Shown: positions 32,545 to 42,785 of the stretch, in pieces
Position numbering within the stretch: the stretch's first letter is position 1
How the letters are laid out: the number at the start of each line of letters is the position of its first letter
Assembly: GCF_023091745.1 (NCBI RefSeq)
Contig: NC_068913.1
Location: 18,246,001 to 18,310,000 of the forward strand
DNA: 64,000 nt
Direction of reading: 5' to 3'
Source of the DNA: Budorcas taxicolor
Taxonomy: Eukaryota; Chordata; Mammalia; Artiodactyla; Bovidae
The notes under the pieces: generated by a model
What the model was told of the DNA's origin: nothing
Databases searched by the model: none
Seen by the model: only the letters and a program-made list of their open reading frames with translations
Made by a program: the position numbers and the translations under genes

Positions 32545-33150
32545 TGATACAGTGATATATTCAAAACAGAATATTAAAAAGCAAGTAGTATGTCAGACTT
32601 GCAGTGTGAAACCTTTGGACAACATTTTGGTTTCATTGCCTTAAAAGACACATCCTTGGGTTTCATTTCTGTAAGTGTGCGCCATAAAACACTAGGCCCA
32701 CGGTTCCTTGAATCATTCAACACATTCATTGCATGCTACACAGGGAATTCTATTTGTCTTGCAGATTTTCAACCTATTACAGTGTTTCTAAGAAATCTTG
32801 TAGAAAAGAAAAGTATGATTTAACCCCAAACTATTTGACATTGGATTTTTTTGTTTGACAGTTTTTTGGTAACACCAGTAATGTTCTTTGGAAGTTCCAA
32901 AGAATTTGCTTTTGGGAATTTTGTAAAAGATCTATTGATTACTTCAGAGATGAGTAAAGGTGCATCTACTAATTATATTTCCCTCCTCCCTTGGCTGTAA
33001 AGAATGTTTAGTTTGCAATCACCTTTTGCAGTAACTTGAAAGGTTTCCAAAAGTGCACTTTAAACCCAACCTGGAACTACCTTCCCTTATAAATAACTTT
33101 GAAAATAACAAAGCAGGAATGTGTTAACATCAGTTTACCTAAGATGTAAG
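32545..33150. other. Unassigned
   Basis: About 600 bp with nothing recognised. Confidence 0.4.
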
Positions 33151-33156
33151 GTTTGA

Positions 33157-33333
33157 TATAGTGATTCTCAACATTGTCTGCACGTTAGAATCACCTAGAA
33201 AGCTTTTAAATCTCCAATGGTCAGGCCACTCCTGAGCATTGCATTAAAGCAGAATTAAATTAAAGCAGAATCTCTGGGAATAGGATCCAAGATTTGACCT
33301 TCCCACAGTCCATGTGGAAAGTAACCTAGATAC
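33157..33333 (+). mobile_element. MER5A-like hAT fossil
   Basis: Opens with tagtgattctcaacattgtc and tagaatcacctagaaagctt, as MER5A does. The motif attaaagcagaat occurs twice in a row (about 33243-33270), a small local duplication. The end is followed by a SINE. Confidence 0.6.
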
Positions 33334-33542
33334 CTCTTGTTTAGTAATTAAGTCGTATCCAACTCTTCTGCAACCCCATGGACTGCAGACCATCAGACTC
33401 CTCCGTCCATGGGATTTCCAGGCAAGAATACTGGACTGGGTTGCCATTTCCTTCTCCAGGGGATCTTCCTGACTCAGGGATCAAACCTGTGTCTCTTGCA
33501 TTGGCAGGTGGATTCTTTGCCACCCACTCACCTGGGAAGCCC
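33334..33542 (-). mobile_element. Bov-tA SINE with exact 11-bp TSD
   Basis: Minus-strand copy bounded by aacctagatac at 33323-33333 and 33543-33553. The body has the usual order ending in cactcacctgggaagcc. Confidence 0.94.
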
Positions 33543-33553
33543 AACCTAGATAC

Positions 33554-34215
33554 TTAGGTGAATCAAACTACCTCTTTAAAAAGAAGGTCAAATTATCTAC
33601 CACCAACAGATTTGCTGAAATAAAATGGTTAGAACAACGTAAGATTTTCTTTAAAAAAAAAGAAAAACCTAAATGCATACTATTTAACACTTTTACATCA
33701 TGGCAATTATCTAGGATATTCCTTGCTGAGGCTTTATAATTTACGACCTTTTGGGTAAGACCCCTTTCCTCATTTGGCTCTCATTTGTCAATTTGTATTT
33801 CCAAACTGTACGCTATTGAAAATAAGGAAATTAGACCAATATAGTTATGTTAATAGATGTAATATGCAGCTCATTTGAAAGAGAATGGCAATATATATTT
33901 TCATAAGTTCTACATTACCCAACTCATTGACCAGCAATGTGTTAATGATGTAAAGCTGGTATTTTGAATGTCTGAGAGGTCCGTTGATGGCACCTTAGAG
34001 ATAAAAACCTACTTAACGTGTATGAAACTGGAATACATGACTGCACTGAATATATTTAAATTACCTTTAATGTCCTGTTTTTAGCAGCAAGTTTTACTCA
34101 AACTCATTGAATATTACTTCTAGGATTTAAATAAATCAACTATGCATTTTTGTTCACTGGAGCTCACGCAATTCCTTGTTATTTTGTTTGAATAGTGAGT
34201 GCAATTCTGTTTGCC
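33554..34215. other. Unassigned AT-rich sequence
   Basis: About 660 bp. No recognised repeat or gene. Confidence 0.4.
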
Positions 34216-34219
34216 AATT

Positions 34220-35160
34220 AAAAGAAAAACAATCATGGGACTATATATCATCAACGAATCTATAAACAATAAATCCTGGAGAAGGTATAGAGAAAAGGGA
34301 ACTCTCCTACACTGTTGGTGGGGATGTAAACTGGTGTACCCACTATGGAAAGCAGTATAGAGTTATCTTAAAAAACTAAAACTGCAGCTACCACATGATC
34401 CAGTAATCCCACTCCTGTGTATACACCCCCAAAAGATACCCTCTAATTTGAAAAGACACATATATCCTAATGTTCACAGCAGCACCATTTACAATAGCTA
34501 AGACAATAATCAAAGTACCCATCAACAGACTGATTTATGAAGATGAAGATATAAATATCTTTATCAATATATATAATGGAACATTAATTATAAAATTAAT
34601 GTTATAATGCCCTCCTCCAGAGGATCTTCCTAAGCCAGGGACTGATCCCAGGTCTCCCGTATTGCTGGCACACTCTTTACTGTGTGAGCCACCAGGAAAA
34701 CCCAATTATAAAGAAGAATATAATAATGCCATTTGCAACATGGGTGGGCCTAGATAATATACCAAGTGAAGTAAGTCAGACATAGAAAGACAAATATTAT
34801 ATAATACCACTTGTTTGTGGAATCTAAAAATAATACAAAGGAATGTATATACAAAACAGAAGGTATGTCTGTACTATTTCACAGACATAGGAAACAAACT
34901 TTTGGTTACTAAAAGGAAAAGTGAGGGTGGGGTGGGAGGGATAAATTAAGAGTATGGGATTAACAGATACAAACTGCTATACATAAAATAGATAAGCAAC
35001 AGGATTTACTATATAACACAGGGAATTATATTCAATATCTTATAATAGCCTTAATGCAAAATAATCTGAAAAAATACATATAACTGAATCACTTTGCTGT
35101 ATAGCTGAATAAAGATGATATTGTAAACCAACTATACATCAATTAAAAATTTAAAAACAT
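34220..35160 (+). mobile_element. L1 ORF2 end and 3' UTR, with SINE stub
   Basis: Plus-strand L1: ctcctacactgttggtgggg, the ORF2 C-terminal region (about 34300-34560), then the 3' UTR (tgtttgtggaatctaaaaat; ctatataacacagggaatta) to an A-rich end near 35158. Frames are broken throughout. At about 34607-34703 a piece of minus-strand Bov-tA (cctcctccagaggatcttcc ... ccaccaggaaaaccc) interrupts it, with the 9-bp repeat aattataaa at 34586-34594 and 34704-34712. Confidence 0.82.
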
Positions 35161-36172
35161 CATAGAGCTATAAAGCCACAATTCCAGAATCATGTGATTT
35201 AATAAGAATAAACTAAGAGTCAATTCTTGGGATGTTCTTTCATAAAATCTCCATTGCATACATTTCTTTGCTTTCCCCTTTGGTCCTTGCTCTTGTCATG
35301 TATTGTTTCTTGGCTCTATTTTTAGGGGGAAAAGCAATAATGATGGTTTCTATGTAGTGAGAAACTTCCAGGGTATCTTTGTGGTATCTTTAGGAAATGA
35401 AAACCTATTAGATATTTCTCCCTACAAGGCAGTAGAAATGGTGAGAATGGGAAGGAGGAGATAGAAATGTAAAAAGTTGCTTGTTTTGGGATATTTGAAC
35501 AAGGGTGAGGATGCAGAAGGAGTCTTGTTGGAGAGAAAACAGATTTGTGTAAACAGAAGTACTTGCTATTCCACAGAGAGAAGCTAAAGGATTAGCAATA
35601 AGAGATGTTAACATTTAATCTCCTTTATACTTATCAAAAATAGAGAAACTAAGGAATAAAGTAATTCTAGGTTCACATATATAGTGAAAAATCACTTGTA
35701 AGGTTCATGAATATGAACTGTCTTCTATGGAATCCTATTTAAACATCACCTGCCTAAAACAAATACATTTTAATTGGACTTTGATTGGCAACTTCTTCCT
35801 TTTTCCTTTGTGAAGGTGTGTTTCAGCTAGCAATACCCAAGAGTGTGGCATTTTAAAAAGGGAAAAAGTAAGTGAAAACTATTACCTGGATCTGAGCTCC
35901 ACGACACAGACAAATGTTTTGATTTAATTCTTCTTAACTGTAGTTTACTAGCCTAAAGGGCATCATCACACTGGTTTCAATTTTTTTAAAAATAAAAATA
36001 CATGAAACAGAAAGCACTAGGAAGGGAATTTGAAGATGCTAGACTGAATCCTAAAAAATAAATAAATACTGTAAATACTAGGAACTAACCAGAGTCTCAG
36101 TTTCATCAACTGTCCGGGTGAAATGCCATTTGTCTCTGAGGTCCAAAATGGTAGGAATTTATGAATTAGGCT
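35161..36172. other. Unassigned intergenic sequence
   Basis: About 1 kb with nothing recognised. Confidence 0.4.
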
Positions 36173-36182
36173 AGAGCTAGGT

Positions 36183-36469
36183 CGGAGAAGGCAATGGCAC
36201 CACACTCCAGTACTCTTGCCTGGAAAATCCCATGGACAGAGGAGCCTGGTGGGCTGCAGTCCGTGGGGTCGCTAACAGTCAGACATGACTGAGCGACTTC
36301 ACTTTCACTTTTCACTTTCATGCACTGGAGAAGGCAATGGCAACCCACTCCAGTGTTCTTGCCTGGAGAATCCCAGGGACGGGGCAGTCTGGTGGGCTGC
36401 CGTCTATGGGGTCACACAGAATCGGACAGACTGAAGTGACTTAGAAGCAGCAGCAGCAGCAGCAGCCCC
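36183..36469 (+). mobile_element. BovA2 SINE with exact TSD
   Basis: Complete plus-strand dimer from cggagaaggcaatggcacca to the terminal (AGC)n (36450-36466). The linker has the usual tttcacttttcactttcatg. TSD agagctaggt at 36173-36182 and 36470-36479 is exact. Confidence 0.96.
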
Positions 36470-36670
36470 AGAGCTAGGTAGAGTATATTTGCTAAAACCA
36501 ATGGTGACATCTGGTGGCTAGATATGCTAATAACGGCTTTAACAGCCTTCCAGCTTCCCCGGGGCTTGGGAAAGCTGCTTGTTTGAAATGGCCTCCTTTT
36601 CCATTTGATGATGTTTTAAGGGGCAGTTGGAAGTCTTTTTGTTCAGGTTTGGGCTCTCTGATTTATTGTT

Positions 36671-36882
36671 GATCAGTTCAGTTCAGTTCAGTTCAGTCAG
36701 TCGCTCAGTTGTGTCCGACTCTTTGCGACCCCATGAATCGCAGCATGCCAGGCCTCCCTGTCCATCACCAACTCCCGGAGTTCACTCAGACTCACGTCTG
36801 AGTTGGTGATGCCATCCAGCCATCTCATCCTCTGTCGTCCCCTTTTCCTCCTGCCCCCAATCCCTCCCAGCATCAGAGTAGT
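36671..36882 (-). mobile_element. BovB 3' fragment with expanded GTTCA terminus
   Basis: About 210 bp of minus-strand BovB end. The terminal pentamer is repeated (gttcagttcagttcagttca, 36674-36693) before gtcagtcgctcagttg. It stops in the 3' UTR at ccctcccagcatcagag. Well preserved, so probably recent. No clear TSD. Confidence 0.92.
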
Positions 36883-37058
36883 ATGAGTTAACAAAGTTAT
36901 AATTAAGCCGGTGAATGAACAACTTTTTTTTTTAATTTTAGTGACAAATTTGATAATTTTTTCTTTCAAATGCTATTAAAAATGCTCTAACTTCTGACTC
37001 GGAGCCACCTCTCTGACTCTGACTATGCTGCTGCCATGCAATTGCTTGCAGTGCAGGC

Positions 37059-37200
37059 TGTTAAAAGATAAACTGAGGCACATTAAAAATTTTAAGAGTT
37101 TATCTGAGCAAAAATCAGGTTTCCTCAGGGACAAATAGTAACTATTCCTGGCAGTATGGAACAACCTCCTGGATGCAAAAGGCCTTCCAAAGGAAAGGAA
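37059..37200 (+). mobile_element. LTR-like start, copy A
   Basis: Begins tgttaaaagataaactgagg and continues with agtttatctgagcaaaaatc. The same start recurs 1,515 bp downstream (38575), so the two are direct repeats. I read it as an endogenous retroviral LTR but cannot name it. The right part is cut by a SINE at 37201-37397; tctaaagaggatgcagaag after it may belong to it as well. Confidence 0.5.
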
Positions 37201-37397
37201 GTGTGCTCCACTGTGTCCTTGACTCTTTGTGACCCCACTCCAGGTTCCTCTGTCCGTGGGATTTTCCAGGCAAGAATACTAGAGTGGGTTACCATTCCCT
37301 TCTCCAGGGGATCTTCCCGATCCAGGGATGGAAACTGAGTCTCTGGCATTTCCTGCTTTGACAGACAGATTCTTTACCACAAAGTTATGTGGGAAGC
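37201..37397 (-). mobile_element. Bov-tA SINE, truncated body
   Basis: Minus-strand: gtgtgctccactgtgtcctt at the left, then gggatcttcccgatccaggg, and an eroded head end (aaagttatgtgggaagctc). Confidence 0.87.
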
Positions 37398-38573
37398 TCT
37401 AAAGAGGATGCAGAAGATACTACCGTCCCAAGACCCAGAGGCAGTCCCGACCAAAGACCATTCCTCTGAGAGAGGGCAACACTCTGCAAGACCTAGCATC
37501 TTGCATCTTTGTCTGCCCATATTTTGGGGCCCCCAAATCTAGTTCTCAGGACACAAAGATAAGGCAAACAAGAAGGCAAAAGGCAATAGGCAAGCAAGAA
37601 GGCAAAAGGCGATAGGGACTTCCCTGGTGATCCAATGGCTAAGACAGCTTCCACTGTAGGGGGCGGCGTTTCCTCCCTGGTCAGGGAACTAGAGCTCACA
37701 TGTTGCAATTTAACCCCGGGGCAGCCAAATTTTTAAAAAAAAGCAAAGAAGGAAAGAATGAAAAGGCAATGATCTCGTCTCTGAGAGAGAAAAGATCAAC
37801 AACCACCGGGTACCCCGAAGCAAGTTCACAATTCCCAATTCGAAATGTAATTACTAACCCCCTACCCGCCAATTTGCATTTGGGAAGGAAGAGACAACGT
37901 GAGATTTTACCTTCCTTTCTTAACCTAGCACCACAGATACAGATCTGAGCAGCGGACTTTGGTAAGAATTCTCCCAGGATTCTGAGTGCAGGATCTGCCA
38001 CGGCCACTAGGGGGTCCCGGAGGCTCTAACCCTGGTCATGGGAAACAGGAGGAAAAAGAATTCTCGCTCTGCCCATTAATGGCGAGTGCTTTGCTGAGAC
38101 CCTTTTCCTCCAGGGCATCCGCGAAACGCAGAAGTTATCCAGGTGAAAAGTTCTTCGCTGCAGTCACTGTAATTCAAGGTTATTTTCAATAAGGTTAACT
38201 TGCTTGCTCAGCCTTGAGGCAAAACACTTCCCGTGAGGCCTCGAACTGGACGCGGTCCGGCTTAAGGTGGACCGGAACCCGGTCTGGTTTCCCAGTCGGA
38301 CCCAGGCTGACCCCGGACCCGGTCCAGCTTCCAAGTCGGAACGGCTAGGACTCCGCTGGTTTCCGGACCCAACGCGAGAAAAAGAGCCCCTCAAGAAAAG
38401 CTCAAAAACTCACGACATGGGACACGAAAGCTGCTGAGCTAGGAGGAGGGACAACCTCACCACCTGCAAGAGAGCAGCGAGAACGAGGGGCTCTCAGGTG
38501 CAGACCCCTGCTCACTTGTTGCTTCACGGGGTTCTCAGGAGTCTCCTCAGGTGCCCTCTGCTGAAGTCAGGGC
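37398..38573. other. Block between LTR-like copies, CpG-rich at 38230-38360
   Basis: About 1.2 kb bounded by the two LTR-like starts. It contains a CHR-2 piece (37616-37735) and two adjacent near-repeats (caagaaggcaaaaggc, about 37568-37611). From 38230 to 38360 CpG is about ten times commoner than in the surrounding DNA, with repeated forms of ccggacccggtc and agtcggac. Short frames on both strands (for example 38164-38394 minus) match nothing I know. It could be an ERV leader or LTR, or a small CpG island. Confidence 0.4.
37616..37735 (+). mobile_element. CHR-2 SINE, 5' half
   Basis: Head gggacttccctggtgatcca, then tggctaagacagcttcca and the body to ccccggggcagcc. An A-run follows (37733-37742). 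Confidence 0.8.
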
Positions 38574-38589
38574 CGTTAAAAGATAAACT

Positions 38590-38838
38590 ACTGCTGCTGC
38601 TGCTAAGTCGCTTCAGTCGTATCCGACTCTGCGACCCCATAAACGGCAGCCCACCAGGCTCCTCTGTCCCTGGGATTTTCCAGGCAAGAATACTGGAGTG
38701 GGCTGCCATTTCCTTCTCCAATGCATGCATGCATGCATGCATGCTAAGTCGCTTCAGTCGTGTCCCGAATCTGTGCGACCCTGTGGACAGCAGCCCTCCA
38801 GGCTCCTCTGTCCACAGGATTCTCTAGGCAAGAATACT
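38590..38838 (-). mobile_element. BovA2 SINE with expanded ATGC linker
   Basis: Minus-strand dimer: ctgctgctgctgctaagtcg at the left, first monomer, then six ATGC units in the linker (38722-38745) and a second body (gctaagtcgcttcagtcgtg). The second body ends early, near aagaatact. The usual tttcacttttcac linker is replaced by the tetramer run. Confidence 0.9.
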
Positions 38839-38955
38839 GAGGCATGTTAAAACTTCCGAGGGTGTTTTTTTGTTTGTTTTCTTTTTTGAGCAAAAATCAA
38901 CTGGAATCAGGCACTATTCCATCCAGCAGCTAGAAAGGAGCTCCGAGGATCCATG

Positions 38956-39162
38956 GACTTCTCTGTGGCTCAGTGGTACAGAATGTCTGTAGTGTGGGAG
39001 ATTTGCTGATTCCTGGGTGGAGAAGATCTCCTGAGAAGGGTATGGCAACCCACTCCAGCATTATTGCCTGGAGAATTCCATGGACTGAGGAGCCTGGCAG
39101 GCTACAGTCCATGGAGTTGCAAAGAGTCAGGACACAACTTAACAACTAAAACACCACCACTT
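38956..39162 (+). mobile_element. Bov-tA SINE
   Basis: Plus-strand copy with head ggacttctctgtggctcagt. Flanks aggatccat (38947-38955) and aggatctat (39163-39171) agree at 8 of 9. Confidence 0.9.
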
Positions 39163-39490
39163 AGGATCTATACAAAATGAGACTTACCTAAGCAGAAGAG
39201 AGCAGTACCGAGGACGTTACATTAAGCGATAAAACTGTTGGGGTTGGCCACTGGGAGGTCACTTTCCTTTATAGGGTAGTAGGAGTCTGTCAGGTAGATT
39301 AGTGTTGACAGAGCCTAGTTTGATAGGGGATTCCTGATCAACTGGGTTTAGACTCAGTGTCTGGGAGAGCCAAAATTGTAAATAAGTCACTTTTTGGTTT
39401 GGTGATGTGAGGTTTAACATAAGTGACTCCATTTGGGATCTGTTGTCTTGTTTTTATCAAGGCTTAAAATAAAAAATAAATTAACGTATT

Positions 39491-40041
39491 CTCTCACCTG
39501 TTCAGCTCCCACTCTTGTATCATCCTCTGTGTGAACCAGGAGGGATTCAGAAACAAAAGCTCATCCCTTGACTATGGAAGCCTCTGGTTTAGAACCTGTG
39601 TCTCTGACAACCCACTGGCCTAGATTTGGGGTCCCTTTGAAATGCAGATGCAGCAGGGTAAGTCTTGATTTTTGCTTCCTTTGTCACTATTTCCTGGTTT
39701 GCCTTTCATGGTGGGAAGGGCCTCAGCCCTGCCTCTGAATCCCCGTTCCTCTCAGAAAACCCTTAATTTCTACACACAGATTAATGAAGAGTGAGCACTT
39801 GCTTATGCTTACTATTTCCCCCCACATTTCATATTCATAACCTCTTGGGTGTAAAGTCTTGATATTCCCTTCAGTGCAGAGTGACAGCACCTGCAGCTTA
39901 GTCCTTTCCCGAACTATCCCCTTGACTCAGAATTCCCACCTTTCCCAATCTCTGTCATAGTGCTCAGTTTTTCCTTCTTTCATACCATTTAGCATTATTT
40001 GCAATGATCATCTTTATTAATTTATTTATAGCTATTCCGCA
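39491..40041. other. Mostly unassigned; faint L2 at 39960-40030
   Basis: Nothing certain. The segment near 39960-40030 (tcataccatttagcattatt) has an L2 flavour. Confidence 0.3.
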
Positions 40042-40058
40042 CCCCCCCCCCCCCCCCC
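40042..40058 (+). repeat. 17-base poly-C run
   Basis: Unbroken C from 40042 to 40058, in AT-rich surroundings. Such runs are hard to read accurately, so the length is uncertain. Confidence 0.85.
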
Positions 40059-40189
40059 ACCATGATATAGGATTAGAAACCTAAGACTCAGTATGTCTAA
40101 GACAATTTTCCTGGAACCTGAGGAAGGGGCAAAGTGAGGAACCTAACCCAGACTTCTAGACTTCCTAGTTTGAGGTCTTTACCACACAC

Positions 40190-40414
40190 TCGTGTGTGTG
40201 TGTGCTAAGTCGCCTCAGCTGTGCCTCTTTGTGACTCCATGGACTGTATCCCATCAGGCTCCTCTGTCCGTGGGATTCTCCAGGCAAGAACACTGGAGTG
40301 GGTTGCCATGCCCTCCTCCAGGGGATCGTCTTGACCCAGGGATTGAACCCACATCTCTTCATTTCCTGCACTGGCAGGCAGGTTCTTTTGCCACTAGCTC
40401 CACTTGGGAAACCC
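40190..40414 (-). mobile_element. Bov-tA SINE with TSD
   Basis: Minus-strand copy; a (GT)n start, then gtgctaagtcgcctcagctg and head complement ctccacttgggaaaccc. TSD accacacac at 40181-40189 and 40415-40423. The (GT) run may be the SINE tail. Confidence 0.92.
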
Positions 40415-40423
40415 ACCACACAC

Positions 40424-41105
40424 CCAAACTGCCACAATTCCTGGATGGGTGAAACCCTCCTTATCCTATTCCTCCTCTTCAGCTCCTCCTTAATTGCTCT
40501 TTGTAGTTTCTGGGATGTTTGTGGACAAGAAAGCTGACTCAACAAGAGAGAATGTGGAGAAGGATGCCTCTCTCCCATCTGTATCCTTGTTCACTGTGGC
40601 TTATGAATCAGGAAGTGGTGTCATAGGCAGGTATATATTCAGTTTAGTTCTCTCAGAAACACTGACAGGTGGTGCAACCAGAAATCTGAATTATTTATCA
40701 ATGACTGTAGGAAAATATTTACTCTGGGAACTCTTACTGTTTTATGCTTGAGTCATTTATAGTCTACCATTCAGAGCTGCAGTTGACTTTGCTATCATTT
40801 ATTCACTTGTGCATTGAGCCTGTAAGCCTTAATTCAGCAACTACTATGACGATAAAACAGACTAGGTTATTTTCTTTAGCGTTTAGTAAATTTGATTGAC
40901 TTACACTTATATTTTAAAGGGGCCTCTTTTATAATCTCGGGGTGCTAGATGAATTCTGGAGCACACAACAGTGACGATGGCCTTTTGTCTCCCCCGTATT
41001 CTAGGGTTTGCATATGCCAGCACCTAATAGTCCGTGTCATGTGGTACGTGGTCAGTATATACTTGTTCCCTGACTTCCTGAAAGGATATGATGATGCCAT
41101 CTTTC
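40424..41105. other. Unassigned
   Basis: About 680 bp with no recognised repeat. The plus frame 40494-40751 starts in unique sequence and shows no domain. Confidence 0.4.
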
Positions 41106-41109
41106 TGCT

Positions 41110-41530
41110 GGAAATCCTCTAAGGGCCTACTATTACAGTACATACTGTAAAGTCCTGTCTTTGACCTTCAAGCTCTACTCACCTTTCTAACCTCATTCAT
41201 GCAGCCCCATCCACACTCATCTTTTTACACGTACCTCTCCTATCCTAGGACTTTGGAATGATCTTTTTTTCTGTCCTTCTTCAGGTCCCAGGTCAAAAGT
41301 TTCTCTCACAGAAAGGCCTCCCTTGACCTCCCTGTTTAAGCACATTCCCTTCCCTCTTTCCATGTCAGCAACTTGTTTGTTACCTTGGTAGCATTTACTT
41401 CAGTTCTCAGTTTTCACTGTCATTTCTGGGCCTAAACCCCTGTCATCTCAGGCCTGGACTGTTCTTGCCCTCCTACATTTTGTCCTCCACATTGCAACCA
41501 GAGTGAATTTTAAAAATAAGATAGTTTGTC
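41110..41530 (+). mobile_element. L2 LINE fragment
   Basis: L2 blocks in order: cttcaagctctactcacctt, cttcaggtcccaggtcaaaa, ctcacagaaaggcctccctt, and ccacattgcaaccagagtga. Non-coding, ancient. Confidence 0.65.
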
Positions 41531-41630
41531 CTAGTTAGAGTCAGGGCTCTGTTGTATATAAGTATGTGTGATGATATGTGACGAAATGTCTCTGGGCCTC
41601 TGTTTCCTTATTTGTAAAATAGGAATGGTA

Positions 41631-42156
41631 CAGTGGACCTTTGAAGAACATGGGTTTGAACTGCGAAGGTCAACTCACAGGCAGCTTTTTTTTCAGTAAA
41701 TACCTATTACAGTATACATGTAGCTGGTAAAGATTCCACCTGCAATGCAGGAGACCCCAGTCGACCCCTGGGTCGGGAAGATCCCCTGGAGAAAGGATAA
41801 GCTACCCACTCCAGTATTCTTGGGCTTCCCTGGTAGCTCAGACGATAAAGAATCTGCCTGTAATGCAGAAGACCCGGGTTCGATCTGTGGGTTGGAAGAT
41901 CCCCTGGAGAAGAGGATGGCTACCCACTCTTGCCTGGAGAATCCCATGGACAGAGGAGCCTGACAGGATACAGTCCATGGGGTTGCAAAGAGTCGGACAC
42001 GACTGAGTGACTAACACAGTATACATGACCCGTGACTGGTTGAATCTACAGATGTGGAACCTTGGATATGGAGGGCTGACTGTAAAGTAACACATGGATT
42101 TCTGACTGTGTGGGGTGTCTGCCCCCCTCGCACTTGCATCATTCAAGGGTCAGCTG
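41631..42156 (+). mobile_element. Tigger-like MITE with inverted ends and TA target site
   Basis: Ends are inverted: cagtggacctttgaa at 41631-41645 and the complement cagctgacccttgaa (reading leftwards from 42156), 12 of 15 matching. TA dinucleotides flank at 41629-41630 and 42157-42158. The interior (gggtttgaactgcgaaggtc) and (gactggttgaatctacagat) fits Tigger-type elements. Without the nested SINE it is about 230 bp: non-autonomous. Confidence 0.75.
41721..42015 (+). mobile_element. Dimeric Bov-tA SINE with exact 12-bp TSD
   Basis: Two monomers: 41721-41821, a left unit missing the very head and ending cccactccagtattcttg, joined directly to 41822-42015, a right unit starting ggcttccctggtagctcag. 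A single exact TSD, acagtatacatg at 41709-41720 and 42016-42027, encloses both. The right unit has a small deletion in its body (gctacccactcttgcctgg). Confidence 0.96.
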
Positions 42157-42289
42157 TAGTAGTGATTCTTTCATAGGCTTGTTAAATGATTAAATGAGTA
42201 CATGTTTGTAAGGCATTTAGAATAGTCCAAGTTCATAATCAGTGCTATATTTTGGCTTTTAACATATAATAACTAAAACTCCCATTACT

Positions 42290-42785
42290 TCTTATTACAC
42301 TTTAAGTAAAATCCAGACGTCTTTACTTTGAGTCTCTAAGGTTCTGAATTATCTTGTTTTCTTGCTTCTCTCTTCAAATTGACTGCTTAAAACTGCTCTC
42401 CTTGCTCCCTGTTCAGACACATTGGCCTTTTCTCCCAGTCTTCTGGTCTTAAAACCTGCTTTACTAAAGCTGAGAATGCACTTCCTCCAGATCTTAGTGT
42501 AGTTCTCTCCTCACCAATCAAACTCTTCTGAGAAACCTTTCCTGACCACCTTATTCCGCCCCCCCCCATACTTTATTCCTGCATCCCTATTGTTCTCTCC
42601 TTAACACTTGCAGTTATCTTATGGATTGACTTATTTAATTGTTTCTTTCTAGTCTCCCACACTCTGGAGTTACGTCCATGATATCAAACACTTTGTTTAC
42701 CTGCTTACTTTTATATTCCCAGGTTATAAAAGAGTGCCTGGCATCTAGTAGGTGGCTCCATAAATACTTGTTGAATAAATTGCAA
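42290..42785 (+). mobile_element. L2 LINE 3' portion
   Basis: Long, well-ordered L2 3' end: gcacttcctccagatcttag, then ggcatctagtaggtggctcc and ataaatacttgttgaataaa at the tail. The last phrase is the diagnostic L2 terminus. Confidence 0.78.

Larger units (their letters stand above)
38575..39490 (+). mobile_element. LTR-like copy B, split by two SINEs
   Basis: Starts gttaaaagataaact (38575-38589), interrupted by BovA2, resumes tgaggcatgttaaaac (38838), is interrupted again at 38956-39162, and runs on through agtgactccatttgggatct (39421-39440) to an A-rich stretch near 39465-39485. A possible signal is the aataaa at about 39473. About 460 bp of LTR-like sequence without the SINEs. Confidence 0.5.
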
